Made by a program: the position numbers and the translations under genes. This document shows positions 50,017 through 60,583 of a stretch of DNA of 64,000 nucleotides, piece after piece. The stretch is from Pseudomonas asplenii (GTDB taxonomy: Bacteria; Pseudomonadota; Gammaproteobacteria; Pseudomonadales; Pseudomonadaceae): contig NZ_LT629777.1 of the NCBI RefSeq assembly GCF_900105475.1, forward strand, positions 2,604,001-2,668,000, in the 5' to 3' direction. The notes beneath the pieces were generated by a model. It made no database searches. It was not told the DNA's origin and was given only the letters and a program-made list of their open reading frames with translations. Position 1 is the stretch's first letter. Each line of letters opens with the position of its first letter.

Positions 50017-50575
50017 ACTGTCCTCTTACGTTCGATAGCAGGTGCATCCTGCTTTCTTCCAGATAGGCTTTCATGCCTTTGCCCGTGGTCACGCCGTTGG
50101 GGCCGTCGATTCTAACGGCTTGCTCGGTCTGCGCATATTGCTTCTGTGGGAATACTGTCATCCGTGTTGTAGTAATAAGCACATTGCGCTGTTTTTCGTC
50201 GGTGCGGGCGACCCGTACCGAATCGATCAGCTCGACTTCGGTGCCGTCCGGGTTGACCTCGGCGCGTTCGCTCTGGACATGCCAGGGGAAGGCGGTGCCA
50301 CGGTAGATCTGCAGGTCCGGCTTGGTCACCAGAGTGACATCGGACACCTTGAGGTGCTCGACCTTGTCGCCGGTCATGTCGTACTGAATCTTGCCGTCGG
50401 GCATGTACTGAATGCTGTGGGCGTTGATCGCATAGTAGTCGATGGCGGTGTTGTCCACGGGGGCGGCGGTCTGCTCCAGGAAACGTTCCGGGCTGATGTT
50501 CCAGTAGCCAACGGCCCCGAACAGGGCGGCAATGACTCCAAACAGCAGAATGTTGCGAATCTTCTTGCTCAGCAT
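50003..50575 (-). CDS. lptC: LPS export protein LptC
   Basis: 190 residues. One N-terminal membrane helix (ILLFGVIAALFGAVGYW) and a periplasmic jellyroll with the family segments IDYYAINAHSIQYMPDGKIQ (abbreviated) and GVTTGKGMKAYLEE. Links LptB2FG to LptA. 8 bases after kdsC, overlapping lptA. Confidence 0.95.
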   Translation of the reverse strand: MLSKKIRNILLFGVIAALFGAVGYWNISPERFLEQTAAPVDNTAIDYYAINAHSIQYMPDGKIQYDMTGDKVEHLKVSDVTLVTKPDLQIYRGTAFPWHVQSERAEVNPDGTEVELIDSVRVARTDEKQRNVLITTTRMTVFPQKQYAQTEQAVRIDGPNGVTTGKGMKAYLEESRMHLLSNVRGQYESR

Positions 50576-50583
50576 AAAAGGCT

Positions 50584-51108
50584 CTACAGGTAGGCGGCGT
50601 GGGCCGCTTCGAGGCTGTCTTGGGCGCGCAGGATCAGCTCGCAGAACTCGCGGGCGGCACCTTCGCCACCGCGGGCCTGGGTGACGCCATGGGCGTGTTC
50701 GCGGACGAAGCTTGCGGCATTGGCCACGGCCATGCCCAGGCCGACGCGACGGATCACCGGCAGGTCGGGCAGGTCGTCGCCCAGGTAGGCCACCTGCTCA
50801 TAGCTTAGGCCCAGTTGAGCGAGCAGGGCGTCGAGCACCACCAGTTTATCTTCACGGCCCTGGAATACGTGAGGGATTCCCAGGTTTTTGGCTCGGCGTT
50901 CGACCAGTACGGTCTTTCGGCCGCTGATGATAGCGGTTTGTACACCCGCCGCCATCAGCATCTTGATGCCCTGGCCGTCCAGTGTGCTGAACGATTTGAA
51001 TTCGCTGCCATCCTCGAGGAAATACAGGCGACCGTCGGTCAATACGCCGTCGACGTCGAAGACTGCCAGCTTGATGTTCTTACCGCGTTGCAGCAGATCA
51101 GTGCTCAT
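50584..51108 (-). CDS. kdsC: 3-deoxy-D-manno-octulosonate 8-phosphate phosphatase
   Basis: 174 residues. HAD-superfamily phosphatase producing free Kdo for lipid A-core synthesis. Nucleophile Asp in KLAVFDVDGVLTDGRL, later SGRKTVLVERRAKNLGI and YLGDDLPDLPVI. It lacks a cap domain and would work as a tetramer. Starts directly after the kdsD stop. Confidence 0.97.
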   Translation of the reverse strand: MSTDLLQRGKNIKLAVFDVDGVLTDGRLYFLEDGSEFKSFSTLDGQGIKMLMAAGVQTAIISGRKTVLVERRAKNLGIPHVFQGREDKLVVLDALLAQLGLSYEQVAYLGDDLPDLPVIRRVGLGMAVANAASFVREHAHGVTQARGGEGAAREFCELILRAQDSLEAAHAAYL

Positions 51109-52083
51109 TCAGATGACTCCGGCGCGCAGCAGGTCGTGCATGTTCAAGGCGCCGACGGGGCGATCCTCGTCATCGACCACCACCAGTGCGCTGATTTTAT
51201 GGTCTTCCATGATCTTCAGGGCCTCGGCGGCGAGCATCTCGGCCCGTGCGGTCTTGCCGTGAGGGGTCATGACGTCTTCGATCAGGGCGCTGTGGATATC
51301 GATGGTGCGATCCAGGGTGCGGCGCAGATCGCCATCGGTGAAGATTCCGGCGAGACGGCCGTCGGCTTCCACGACCACGGTCATGCCCAGGCCCTTGCGA
51401 GTCATTTCCATCAGCGCGTTTTTCAACAGTGTGCCGCGCAGCACCTGTGGCAACTCGTCGCCGGCGTGCATGACGTGCTCCACTTTCAGCAGCAGGCGCC
51501 GCCCCAGGGCACCGCCTGGGTGGGAAAAGGCGAAATCTTCCGCAGTGAAACCGCGTGCTTCGAGCAGGGCAACGGCGAGGGCGTCGCCCATCACCAGTGC
51601 CGCGGTGGTCGACGACGTCGGGGCCAGGTTCAGCGGGCAGGCTTCATGCTCGATGCGTGCGTTGAGGTTGACCTCGGCGGCCTTGGCCAGCGGCGACTCG
51701 GGGTTGCCGGTCAGGCTGATCAACTGGATGCCCAGGCGCTTGATCAGCGGCAGCAGGGTGACTATTTCCGAGGTCGAACCGGAGTTCGACAGGGCCAGGA
51801 TGACGTCGTCCCGGGTAATCATGCCCATGTCGCCATGGCTGGCTTCCGCCGGGTGGACGAAGAAGGCCGGGGTGCCGGTGCTTGCCAGGGTTGCGGCAAT
51901 CTTGTTGCCAATGTGCCCGGACTTGCCCATGCCGAGCACGACCACGCGGCCCTTGCTGGCCAGAATCATCTCGCAAGCGCGTACGAAATCTGCGTCGATA
52001 TGGGTCAACAAGCCTTCTACGGCTTCTACTTCGAGGCGGATGGTGCGTTGTGCCGATTGAATCAGGTCGCTGGATTGGCTCAT
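51109..52083 (-). CDS. kdsD: Arabinose-5-phosphate isomerase
   Basis: 324 residues. SIS domain (VVLGMGKSGHIGNKIAATLAS, ALSNSGSTSEIVTLLP) plus two C-terminal CBS domains. Converts ribulose-5-phosphate to arabinose-5-phosphate, the first step of Kdo synthesis. First gene of the long minus-strand block; divergent from mlaF. Confidence 0.97.
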   Translation of the reverse strand: MSQSSDLIQSAQRTIRLEVEAVEGLLTHIDADFVRACEMILASKGRVVVLGMGKSGHIGNKIAATLASTGTPAFFVHPAEASHGDMGMITRDDVILALSNSGSTSEIVTLLPLIKRLGIQLISLTGNPESPLAKAAEVNLNARIEHEACPLNLAPTSSTTAALVMGDALAVALLEARGFTAEDFAFSHPGGALGRRLLLKVEHVMHAGDELPQVLRGTLLKNALMEMTRKGLGMTVVVEADGRLAGIFTDGDLRRTLDRTIDIHSALIEDVMTPHGKTARAEMLAAEALKIMEDHKISALVVVDDEDRPVGALNMHDLLRAGVI

Positions 52084-52374
52084 GTCAGAAATCGTATAGC
52101 CCGATGAAAAGGCGCGATTATAGCGGTAATGAGCAATTCCCTCACGCTCGATCGTTGCTCTTTACACCACGAGCGTGGGAGTCGGCTGTCGGTTTTCGCC
52201 CATCTGTGCGTCAAAACCGACTGTCCCTATCCTGAACAAGCACGGCTTTCGGCCTTGGGCGGCTCGTATCAGCAGTGATATAGTTCGCGACCAGTTCGGC
52301 CCGCTCAGGAAGTGCGCATCTCTTTTACCAGAGGCCTGGTGTCCGAGTCAGAGGCTGCATCGCAAGGAGTTTAG
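52084..52374. promoter_or_regulatory. Divergent kdsD / mlaF promoter region
   Basis: 291 bases, the longest intergenic stretch in the window. It must hold promoters for both LPS precursor and phospholipid transport operons. AT-rich patches near 52112-52128 and 52270-52285 (AGTGATATAGTTCGCG). A GTCGGTTTTCG/CAAAACCGAC inverted repeat spans about 52183-52221. No regulator site could be assigned. Confidence 0.4.
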
Positions 52375-53184
52375 ATGAGCGCCGATAACGCCTACGCGGT
52401 CGAGCTGAAGGGTGTCACCTTCAAGCGCGGCGCGCGCAGCATTTTCAACAATGTCGATATTCGTATTCCGCGCGGCAAGGTCACCGGCATCATGGGGCCC
52501 TCCGGGTGTGGCAAGACGACCCTGTTGCGGCTGATGGGAGCCCAGTTGCGCCCCAGCAGTGGCGAAGTCTGGGTCAATGGTCAGAACCTGCCGGCGCTAT
52601 CGCGCGGCGCCCTGTTCGACGCACGCAAGCACATGGGCGTGCTGTTCCAGAGTGGCGCGTTGTTCACCGACCTGGATGTCTTCGAGAACGTTGCCTTTCC
52701 GCTGCGGGTACACACCGAGCTGCCGGAAGAGATGATTCGCGACATCGTCCTGCTGAAGCTGCAGGCCGTTGGCCTGCGCGGTGCGGTCGACCTGATGCCC
52801 GACGAACTTTCCGGTGGCATGAAACGGCGCGTGGCCCTGGCACGGGCGATTGCGCTGGATCCGCAGATTCTCATGTATGACGAACCGTTCGTCGGTCAGG
52901 ACCCGATCGCCATGGGTGTGCTGGTGCGCCTGATCCGCCTGCTCAATGATGCACTGGGTATCACCAGCATCGTCGTCTCCCATGACCTGGCGGAAACCGC
53001 GAGCATCGCCGATTACCTCTATGTGGTGGGTGATGGGCAGGTGCTGGGGCAGGGCACGCCCGAAGAGTTGATGAATGCCGATAATCCGCGCATTCGCCAG
53101 TTCATGACCGGCAATCCGGATGGTCCGGTGCCGTTTCATTACCCGGCGCCGGATTACCGCGCAGATCTGTTGGGGAAGCGCTGA
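52375..53184 (+). CDS. mlaF: Phospholipid ABC transporter ATP-binding protein MlaF
   Basis: 269 residues. ATPase of the MlaFEDB complex in the inner membrane that maintains outer-membrane lipid asymmetry. Walker [10 protein letters not shown] (41-49), signature [15 protein letters not shown], Walker [19 protein letters not shown] precedes the ATG. Overlaps mlaE by 1 base. Confidence 0.97.
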   Translation: MSADNAYAVELKGVTFKRGARSIFNNVDIRIPRGKVTGIMGPSGCGKTTLLRLMGAQLRPSSGEVWVNGQNLPALSRGALFDARKHMGVLFQSGALFTDLDVFENVAFPLRVHTELPEEMIRDIVLLKLQAVGLRGAVDLMPDELSGGMKRRVALARAIALDPQILMYDEPFVGQDPIAMGVLVRLIRLLNDALGITSIVVSHDLAETASIADYLYVVGDGQVLGQGTPEELMNADNPRIRQFMTGNPDGPVPFHYPAPDYRADLLGKR

Positions 53185-53981
53185 TGCGCAAGCATTCATT
53201 GATCGAGAGAATTCGTCTGTTCGGGCGTTCGGGCATCGACGTGCTCGCGGTGCTCGGGCGTTCGACGCTGTTTCTGTTTCACGTACTGTTCGGCCGCGGC
53301 GGCATCGGCGGTGGCTTCGGCCTGCTGGTCAAGCAATTGCATGCCGTGGGGGTGATGTCGCTGGTGATCATCGTCGTCTCCGGGATCTTCATCGGCATGG
53401 TGCTGGCGCTGCAGGGGTTCAATATTCTTTCCAGCTATGGTTCCGAGCAGGCTGTGGGGCAGATGGTTGCCCTGACGTTGCTGCGTGAGCTGGGCCCGGT
53501 GGTGACCGCCTTGCTGTTCGCCGGGCGTGCCGGTTCGGCGTTGACTGCGGAAATCGGCAACATGAAGTCCACCGAGCAGCTTTCCAGCCTGGAGATGATC
53601 GGTGTCGACCCGCTCAAGTATATTGTTGCGCCACGATTGTGGGCCGGCTTCATTTCCCTGCCGCTGCTGGCGGTGATCTTCAGTGTGGTCGGTATCTGGG
53701 GTGGTTCGTGGGTCGCGGTCGACTGGCTGGGCGTCTACGACGGCTCGTACTGGGCCAACATGCAGAACAGCGTGACCTTCAATGGTGATGTACTGAAGGG
53801 TGTTATCAAGAGCATCGCGTTCGCCTTCGTGGTGACCTGGATTGCCGTTTTTCAAGGTTATGACTGTGAGCCCACTTCGGAAGGGATCAGTCGTGCCACC
53901 ACCAAGACCGTGGTTTATGCCTCACTGGCAGTCCTCGGCCTGGACTTTATTCTGACCGCCTTGATGTTTGGAGATTTCTGA
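53184..53981 (+). CDS. mlaE: Phospholipid ABC transporter permease MlaE
   Basis: 265 residues. Five to six membrane helices of the MlaE/PF02405 family, with [24 protein letters not shown] and the later [20 protein letters not shown] as hallmarks. Overlaps mlaF and mlaD by 1 base each. Confidence 0.97.
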   Translation: MRKHSLIERIRLFGRSGIDVLAVLGRSTLFLFHVLFGRGGIGGGFGLLVKQLHAVGVMSLVIIVVSGIFIGMVLALQGFNILSSYGSEQAVGQMVALTLLRELGPVVTALLFAGRAGSALTAEIGNMKSTEQLSSLEMIGVDPLKYIVAPRLWAGFISLPLLAVIFSVVGIWGGSWVAVDWLGVYDGSYWANMQNSVTFNGDVLKGVIKSIAFAFVVTWIAVFQGYDCEPTSEGISRATTKTVVYASLAVLGLDFILTALMFGDF

Positions 53982-54448
53982 TGCAAAACCGCACCCTGGA
54001 AATCGGTGTCGGCCTTTTCTTGCTGGCTGGCATCCTGGCTTTGCTGTTGCTGGCGTTGCGGGTCAGTGGACTGTCCCCGACGGCGAATACCGAAACCTAT
54101 AAACTTTACGCCTACTTCGACAATATCGCCGGTTTGACTGTCAGAGCCAAGGTGACCATGGCCGGTGTGACCATCGGCAAGGTCACTGCGATCGATCTTG
54201 ACCGCGACCACTTCACTGGCCGGGTGACCATGCAAATCGAGAAAAACGTGAACAACCTGCCGACCGACTCGACTGCGTCGATTCTCACGGCGGGACTGCT
54301 CGGTGAGAAGTACATCGGTATCAGCGTCGGTGGCGACGACGCGTTGCTCAAGGATGGCGGGACCATTCATGACACCCAGTCGTCGCTGGTGCTGGAAGAC
54401 CTGATCGGTAAATTCCTGCTCAACACCGTTAACAAAGACGCCAAATGA
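53981..54448 (+). CDS. mlaD: Phospholipid-binding MCE protein MlaD
   Basis: 155 residues. N-terminal membrane anchor (VGLFLLAGILALLLLALRV), then one MCE domain (YKLYAYFDNIAGLTVRAKVT, abbreviated; ILTAGLLGEKYIGISVG). Hexamerises into a lipid pore. Overlaps mlaE by 1 base. Confidence 0.97.
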   Translation: MQNRTLEIGVGLFLLAGILALLLLALRVSGLSPTANTETYKLYAYFDNIAGLTVRAKVTMAGVTIGKVTAIDLDRDHFTGRVTMQIEKNVNNLPTDSTASILTAGLLGEKYIGISVGGDDALLKDGGTIHDTQSSLVLEDLIGKFLLNTVNKDAK

Positions 54449-54459
54449 GGAGTTTTTCC

Positions 54460-55119
54460 ATGATCTCTATTTTGCGCCGTAGTCTGTTGGTGCTGCTCGC
54501 GGCGATGCCGCTGATGGGCAATGCGCTGGCCGCTCCTACTGCCCACGATCTAGTGCAGGACACCACCAACCGGATGCTCGCCGACCTGACGGCGAACCGG
54601 GAGAAGTACAAGCAGAATCCGACGGAGTTCTACAATTCGCTCAATACCATCGTCGGTCCGGTGGTGGATGCAGAAGGCATTTCCAAAAGCATCATGACCG
54701 TCAAGTACTCGCGCAAGGCCACGCCCGAGCAGATGACCCGCTTCCAGGAAAACTTCAAGCGCGGCCTGTTCCAGTTCTACGGCAACGCACTGCTGGAGTA
54801 CAACAACCAGGGCATCACCGTCGATGCGCCGAAGGATGAGTCGGGCGACCGCACCAGCGTCGGCATGACCGTCAAGGGCAATAACGGCGCGATCTATCCG
54901 GTTTCCTACACCCTTGAGAAAATCAACGGTGAATGGAAACTGCGTAACGTGATCATCAACGGCATCAACATCGGCAAGCTGTTCCGTGACCAGTTCGCCG
55001 ATGCGATGCAACGCAACGGCAACAACCTGGACAAGACCATCGACGGTTGGGCGGGCGAAGTGGAGAAGGCCAAGGCCGAGTCCGAGAAAAACCCGCAGAA
55101 GGCCAGTGGCGGTGAGTGA
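54460..55119 (+). CDS. mlaC: Phospholipid-binding periplasmic protein MlaC
   Basis: 219 residues. Sec signal peptide (MISILRRSLLVLLAAMPLMG...ALA), then the MlaC domain (RNVIINGINIGKLFRDQF). Shuttles phospholipid between MlaA and MlaFEDB. Start at 54460, seven bases after GAGGAG; an ATG at 54445 lies in the mlaD stop and has no site. Lys/Glu-rich C-terminal tail. Confidence 0.96.
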   Translation: MISILRRSLLVLLAAMPLMGNALAAPTAHDLVQDTTNRMLADLTANREKYKQNPTEFYNSLNTIVGPVVDAEGISKSIMTVKYSRKATPEQMTRFQENFKRGLFQFYGNALLEYNNQGITVDAPKDESGDRTSVGMTVKGNNGAIYPVSYTLEKINGEWKLRNVIINGINIGKLFRDQFADAMQRNGNNLDKTIDGWAGEVEKAKAESEKNPQKASGGE

Positions 55120-55417
55120 GGCCAGCGTTCGCCTGGGCGAAGCAGGTGAGCTGCACCTGGCCGGCGTGCTCGACTACAGCACGGGCGCGGCCTTGCGCAA
55201 GCAGGGCCAGGCGCTGATCAAGTCAAGCAGCGCGACGGCCCTGGTGGTTGATTGTTCGTCGGTGGAGAAATCCAGCAGCGTCGGCCTGGCCCTGCTGCTG
55301 GCGTTCATGCGCGATGCGGCGCAGCTCGGCAAATCCTTCAGCATTCGTGGCATGTCCCGGGAAATGCGCGAAATCGCCGAAGTTTCCGAGCTGACGGAGC
55401 TGTTGGGCGTGCAGTGA
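55112..55417 (+). CDS. mlaB: STAS-domain protein MlaB
   Basis: 101 residues. Single STAS domain (LHLAGVLDYSTGAAL, VVDCSSVEKSSSVGLALLLA) that binds and activates MlaF. GTG start at 55112 overlaps the mlaC stop by 8 bases; no ATG is available. Last mla gene, followed by a terminator. Confidence 0.92.
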   Translation: MSEASVRLGEAGELHLAGVLDYSTGAALRKQGQALIKSSSATALVVDCSSVEKSSSVGLALLLAFMRDAAQLGKSFSIRGMSREMREIAEVSELTELLGVQ

Positions 55418-55431
55418 TCGACTCAAATCGC

Positions 55432-55486
55432 AAGCCCCCCGTCAGAGTCCTGCGAATGCGGGGTTCGCAGGCGCGGGGCTTTTTTG
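55432..55486 (+). terminator. Intrinsic terminator after mlaB
   Basis: Outer stem AAGCCCC/GGGGCTT with an inner perfect stem CCTGCGAA/TTCGCAGG (55449-55456, 55464-55471), then TTTTTT. It separates mlaFEDCB from ibaG-murA. Confidence 0.9.
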
Positions 55487-55531
55487 TATCATGGTCGACC
55501 CGCGCGCGTTGGGCGCCGATCGAGGTTGAGC

Positions 55532-55771
55532 ATGCAGGCCACCGAAGTAAAGAGCTTCCTTGAAGGAAAGCTGCCAGGAACTCAGGTTGAAGTTGAGGGC
55601 CAAGGCTGCAACTTCCAGTTGAATGTGATCAGCGACGAACTGGCAGCCTTGAGCCCGGTGAAGCGTCAGCAAAGCATCTATGCCCATTTGAACCCATGGA
55701 TTGCCGATGGCAGCATCCATGCGGTCACCATGAAATTTTTCAGCAGCGCGGCCTGGGCCGAGCGCACCTGA
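55532..55771 (+). CDS. ibaG: BolA-family protein IbaG
   Basis: 79 residues. BolA/IbaG fold; works with monothiol glutaredoxin in iron-sulfur or acid-stress physiology. MQATEVKSFLEGKLPGTQVE, the conserved Cys33-type site in EGQGCNFQLNV, and RQQSIYAHLNPWIADGSIHA. GAGG precedes the ATG at 55532. 24 bases before murA, the conserved order. Confidence 0.93.
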   Translation: MQATEVKSFLEGKLPGTQVEVEGQGCNFQLNVISDELAALSPVKRQQSIYAHLNPWIADGSIHAVTMKFFSSAAWAERT

Positions 55772-55777
55772 GCCTGA

Positions 55778-57061
<1,284 letters not shown>

Positions 57062-57067
57062 TGTGCG

Positions 57068-57149
57068 GGGGCCGGCTTGCTGGCGATAGCGCTGTGTCAG
57101 GCAGCACAGATGTTGACTGACCGATAGCAATCGCCTGCAAGCCGGCTCC
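57068..57149. repeat. Paired inverted REP (REPIN-like) between murA and hisG
   Basis: GGGGCCGGCTTGCTGGCGATAGCG (57068-57091, read in two parts) and its near-inverse at 57122-57149 face each other, with a CTGTG/CACAG mini-stem between. Classic REP doublet of fluorescens-group pseudomonads. Confidence 0.8.
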
Positions 57150-57213
57150 AGGAAAGACGAGCCGGTCTGTTAGAGTGCTGCAATATCCTGAATTGAAGGA
57201 CCTAGGTTTTCCC

Positions 57214-57849
57214 ATGCTGACCATTGCACTGTCCAAGGGCCGCATTCTCGACGATACTCTGCCTTTGCTCGCCGAAGCGGGTATCGTGCCCACCGAGAAT
57301 CCGGACAAGAGCCGCAAGCTGATCATTCCGACGACCCAGGACGACGTTCGCCTGCTGATCGTTCGTGCCACCGACGTGCCGACCTATGTCGAGCATGGCG
57401 CGGCCGACCTCGGTGTCGCCGGCAAGGATGTGCTGATGGAATACGGCGGCCAGGGCCTTTACGAGCCGCTGGACCTGAAGATCGCCTGTTGCAAGCTGAT
57501 GACCGCCGGTGCCGTTGGCGCGGTGGAGCCCAAGGGCCGGCTGCGGGTTGCGACCAAGTTCGTCAATGTCGCCAAGCGTTACTATGCCGAGCAGGGTCGC
57601 CAGGTCGATATCATCAAGCTGTATGGCTCGATGGAACTGGCACCGCTGATCGGTCTGGCCGACAAGATCATCGACGTCGTCGACACCGGTAACACCCTGC
57701 GTGCCAACGGCCTGGAACCCCAGGAAATGATTGCGACCATCAGCTCCCGCCTGGTGGTGAACAAGGCATCGATGAAGATGCAGCACGCCCGTATCCAGTC
57801 CCTGATCGACACCCTGCGCAAGGCAGTGGAGTCGCGACACCGTAGCTGA
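57214..57849 (+). CDS. hisG: ATP phosphoribosyltransferase, short form
   Basis: 211 residues. First step of histidine synthesis. The catalytic domains are complete ([50 protein letters not shown]) but the C-terminal regulatory domain of long HisG is absent, so it needs HisZ, which is not in the window. Start at 57214. Confidence 0.97.
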   Translation: MLTIALSKGRILDDTLPLLAEAGIVPTENPDKSRKLIIPTTQDDVRLLIVRATDVPTYVEHGAADLGVAGKDVLMEYGGQGLYEPLDLKIACCKLMTAGAVGAVEPKGRLRVATKFVNVAKRYYAEQGRQVDIIKLYGSMELAPLIGLADKIIDVVDTGNTLRANGLEPQEMIATISSRLVVNKASMKMQHARIQSLIDTLRKAVESRHRS

Positions 57850-57856
57850 CTCACAC

Positions 57857-57875
57857 GCGCGGCCTTGAGCCGCGC
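57857..57875 (+). terminator. GC hairpin after hisG
   Basis: GCGCGGC-CTTGA-GCCGCGC, a perfect 7-pair stem 8 bases beyond the hisG stop. No T-run, so probably partial termination or mRNA-end protection. Confidence 0.4.
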
Positions 57876-57990
57876 CCATCTATCCGTGTCATAGCCAGAA
57901 TTCTCAGGTGCCCACGCGGATGGCTTGGTAGTCTTGCGGCGCCTGAGATTTGCTGTTCCCAAGCATTCGCCAATTATTGAGGCCCTCGCT

Positions 57991-59313
57991 ATGACTACGT
58001 CCACCGCCATTCGCCGACTCAACGCTGCCGATCCTGATTTCGCCCATCATCTGGATCATCTGCTGAGCTGGGAAAGCGTGTCCGATGACTCGGTCAACCA
58101 GCGGGTGCTGGATATCATCAAGGCTGTGCGCGAGCGGGGCGATGCCGCCGTGGTCGAGTTCACCCAGCGTTTCGATGGCCTGGAAGCGGCTTCGATGGCG
58201 GACCTGATCCTGCCACGCGAGCGCCTGGAACTGGCCCTGACCCGCATCACCGATGTCCAGCGCGAAGCCCTGGAAAAGGCTGCCGATCGGGTGCGCAGCT
58301 ACCACGAACGGCAGAAGCAGGATTCCTGGAGCTACACCGAGGCCGATGGCACGGTGCTGGGCCAGAAGGTCACCCCGCTGGACCGCGCCGGCCTGTATGT
58401 GCCTGGTGGCAAGGCGTCCTACCCGTCGTCGGTATTGATGAACGCGATTCCGGCCAAGGTGGCCGGCGTCGGTGAAGTGGTGATGGTGGTGCCGACCCCG
58501 CGTGGCGAGGTCAACGAGCTGGTGCTGGCGGCGGCCTGTGTCGCCGGTGTCGACCGGGTGTTCACCATCGGTGGTGCCCAGGCGGTCGCAGCACTGGCCT
58601 ACGGCACCGAGAGTGTGCCCAAGGTCGACAAGGTGGTCGGTCCGGGCAACATCTATGTCGCCACCGCCAAGCGCCATGTGTTCGGCCAGGTGGGTATCGA
58701 CATGATTGCCGGCCCTTCGGAGATCCTGGTGGTCTGCGATGGCCAGACCGATCCGGACTGGATCGCCATGGACCTGTTCTCCCAGGCCGAGCACGACGAG
58801 GACGCCCAGGCGATCCTGGTCAGCCCGGACGCGGCGTTCCTCGATCGGGTGGCGGCGAGCATCGACAAACTGCTGCCGACCATGGACCGCGCGCCGATCA
58901 TCGAGACCTCGATCAACGGTCGCGGCGCGCTGATTCAGGTCCGTGACATGCAACAGGCAATCGAAGTCGCCAACCGTATCGCCCCGGAACACCTGGAGCT
59001 GTCGGTCGCCGACCCGCAGGCCTGGCTGCCGCAGATCCGCCACGCCGGTGCGATCTTCATGGGCCGTCACACCTCCGAGGCCCTGGGCGACTACTGCGCA
59101 GGTCCCAACCACGTGCTGCCGACCTCCGGTACCGCACGCTTCTCGTCGCCGCTGGGGGTGTATGACTTCCAGAAGCGTTCGTCGATCATCTTCTGCTCCG
59201 AACAGGGGGCGTCCGAGCTGGGCAAGACCGCCTCGGTGCTGGCCCGTGGCGAGTCGCTGAGCGCCCATGCCCGCAGTGCGGAATACCGGATCGTCGCCGA
59301 AGACCAGGAATAA
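57991..59313 (+). CDS. hisD: Histidinol dehydrogenase
   Basis: 440 residues. NAD- and zinc-dependent last two steps of histidine synthesis. Signature [20 protein letters not shown], the catalytic EHLE region and the Zn-binding His in [14 protein letters not shown]. Start at 57991 ([10 protein letters not shown]), preceded by GAGG. Confidence 0.97.
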   Translation: MTTSTAIRRLNAADPDFAHHLDHLLSWESVSDDSVNQRVLDIIKAVRERGDAAVVEFTQRFDGLEAASMADLILPRERLELALTRITDVQREALEKAADRVRSYHERQKQDSWSYTEADGTVLGQKVTPLDRAGLYVPGGKASYPSSVLMNAIPAKVAGVGEVVMVVPTPRGEVNELVLAAACVAGVDRVFTIGGAQAVAALAYGTESVPKVDKVVGPGNIYVATAKRHVFGQVGIDMIAGPSEILVVCDGQTDPDWIAMDLFSQAEHDEDAQAILVSPDAAFLDRVAASIDKLLPTMDRAPIIETSINGRGALIQVRDMQQAIEVANRIAPEHLELSVADPQAWLPQIRHAGAIFMGRHTSEALGDYCAGPNHVLPTSGTARFSSPLGVYDFQKRSSIIFCSEQGASELGKTASVLARGESLSAHARSAEYRIVAEDQE

Positions 59314-59323
59314 GGGGAAAAGC

Positions 59324-60376
59324 ATGAGCAAGTTCTGGAGCAAATTCGTCAAGGACCTGGTGCCCTACGTGCCGGGTGAGCAACCCAAGCTGACCAAACT
59401 GGTCAAGCTCAACACCAATGAAAACCCCTACGGTCCTTCGCCCAAGGCCCTGGCGGCGATGCAGGCCGAGGTCAACGACAACCTGCGCCTGTATCCCGAT
59501 CCCAATGGCGACCGGCTCAAGCAGGCCGTGGCCGAGTACTACGGTGTGCGGAGTAACCAGGTGTTCCTCGGCAACGGTTCCGACGAAGTCCTGGCGCATA
59601 TCTTCCATGGCCTGTTCCAGCAGGATCGGCCGCTGCTGTTCCCGGATATCAGCTACAGCTTCTATCCGGTCTACTGCGGCCTGTACGGCATCGGTTTCGA
59701 GGCGCTGGCGCTGGACGAGCAGTTCCAGATCCGTGTGGCCGACTACGCTCGGCCCAATGGCGGGATCATCTTCCCCAACCCGAATGCACCGACCGGCTGC
59801 CTGCTGGCGCTGGATGCGGTCGAGCAGATCCTCAAGGCCAGCCCGGATTCGGTGGTAGTGGTCGACGAGGCCTATATCGACTTCGGTGGCGAAACGGCCA
59901 TCAGCCTGGTCGACCGTTATCCAAACCTGCTGGTGACCCAGACCCTGTCCAAATCCCGCTCCCTGGCGGGTCTGCGGGTTGGGTTGGCGGTCGGCCATCC
60001 GGACCTGATCGAGGCGCTGGAGCGGATCAAGAACAGCTTCAACTCCTACCCGCTCGATCGCATGGCGATTGCTGGCGCAGCGGCGGCGTTCGAGGATCGG
60101 GCGTACTTCGAGCAAACCTGTCGCCAGGTCATCGAAAGCCGGGAGCGGCTGGTGGCGCAATTGCAGGCCAAGGGTTTTGACGTATTGCCTTCGGCCGCGA
60201 ACTTCATCTTCGCCCGGCATCCCCGGCATGACGCCGCGACGCTGGCGGCCAAGGTGCGGGAGCAGGGGGTGATCGTGCGTCACTTCAAGCAGGAGCGGAT
60301 CGCGCAGTTCCTGCGCATCACCATCGGTACGCCCGAGCAGAACCAGGCGTTGATCGAGGCCTTGGGCGAGCTTTGA
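59324..60376 (+). CDS. hisC: Histidinol-phosphate aminotransferase
   Basis: 350 residues. PLP aminotransferase fold type I. Schiff-base Lys210 in [27 protein letters not shown] at the N-terminus and NPNAPTG are typical. AAGGGG precedes the ATG, 10 bases after hisD. Confidence 0.96.
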   Translation: MSKFWSKFVKDLVPYVPGEQPKLTKLVKLNTNENPYGPSPKALAAMQAEVNDNLRLYPDPNGDRLKQAVAEYYGVRSNQVFLGNGSDEVLAHIFHGLFQQDRPLLFPDISYSFYPVYCGLYGIGFEALALDEQFQIRVADYARPNGGIIFPNPNAPTGCLLALDAVEQILKASPDSVVVVDEAYIDFGGETAISLVDRYPNLLVTQTLSKSRSLAGLRVGLAVGHPDLIEALERIKNSFNSYPLDRMAIAGAAAAFEDRAYFEQTCRQVIESRERLVAQLQAKGFDVLPSAANFIFARHPRHDAATLAAKVREQGVIVRHFKQERIAQFLRITIGTPEQNQALIEALGEL

Positions 60377-60390
60377 TCGCCTGATCTTGC

Positions 60391-60556
60391 GGGAGCCGGG
60401 TGGGCGGCGCTGAATTCATCGCCAGCAAGCGGAGCGCCGCCCGGCCGTCTCCCACGGGTTGGATCAGTGTCCAGCTTCTTGGGGCAGTCCGGGCTCTGAG
60501 GTTCCCACAAATCGTGTCAGACAGGTTTCGTGGGAGCCGGCTTGCTGGCAATAGCG
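60391..60556. repeat. REP and inverted-repeat cluster between hisC and algW
   Basis: Three elements fill the 207-base convergent gap: a 20-pair imperfect stem with arms 60391-60411 and 60433-60453; a hairpin at 60503-60535 (TTCCCAC...GTGGGA); and a REP copy at 60529-60556 sharing GAGCCGGCTTGCTGGC with the murA-hisG REP. They may stop converging transcripts. Confidence 0.75.
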
Positions 60557-60583
60557 TCCTGGCCGCCGCCGCTGAACCCGGTC

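Noticed and set aside
57068..60556. Repeated palindromic units considered as a CRISPR array
   Set aside because: The copies are unevenly spaced, inverted to one another and separated by genes, which fits REP/REPIN elements, not direct repeats with spacers.
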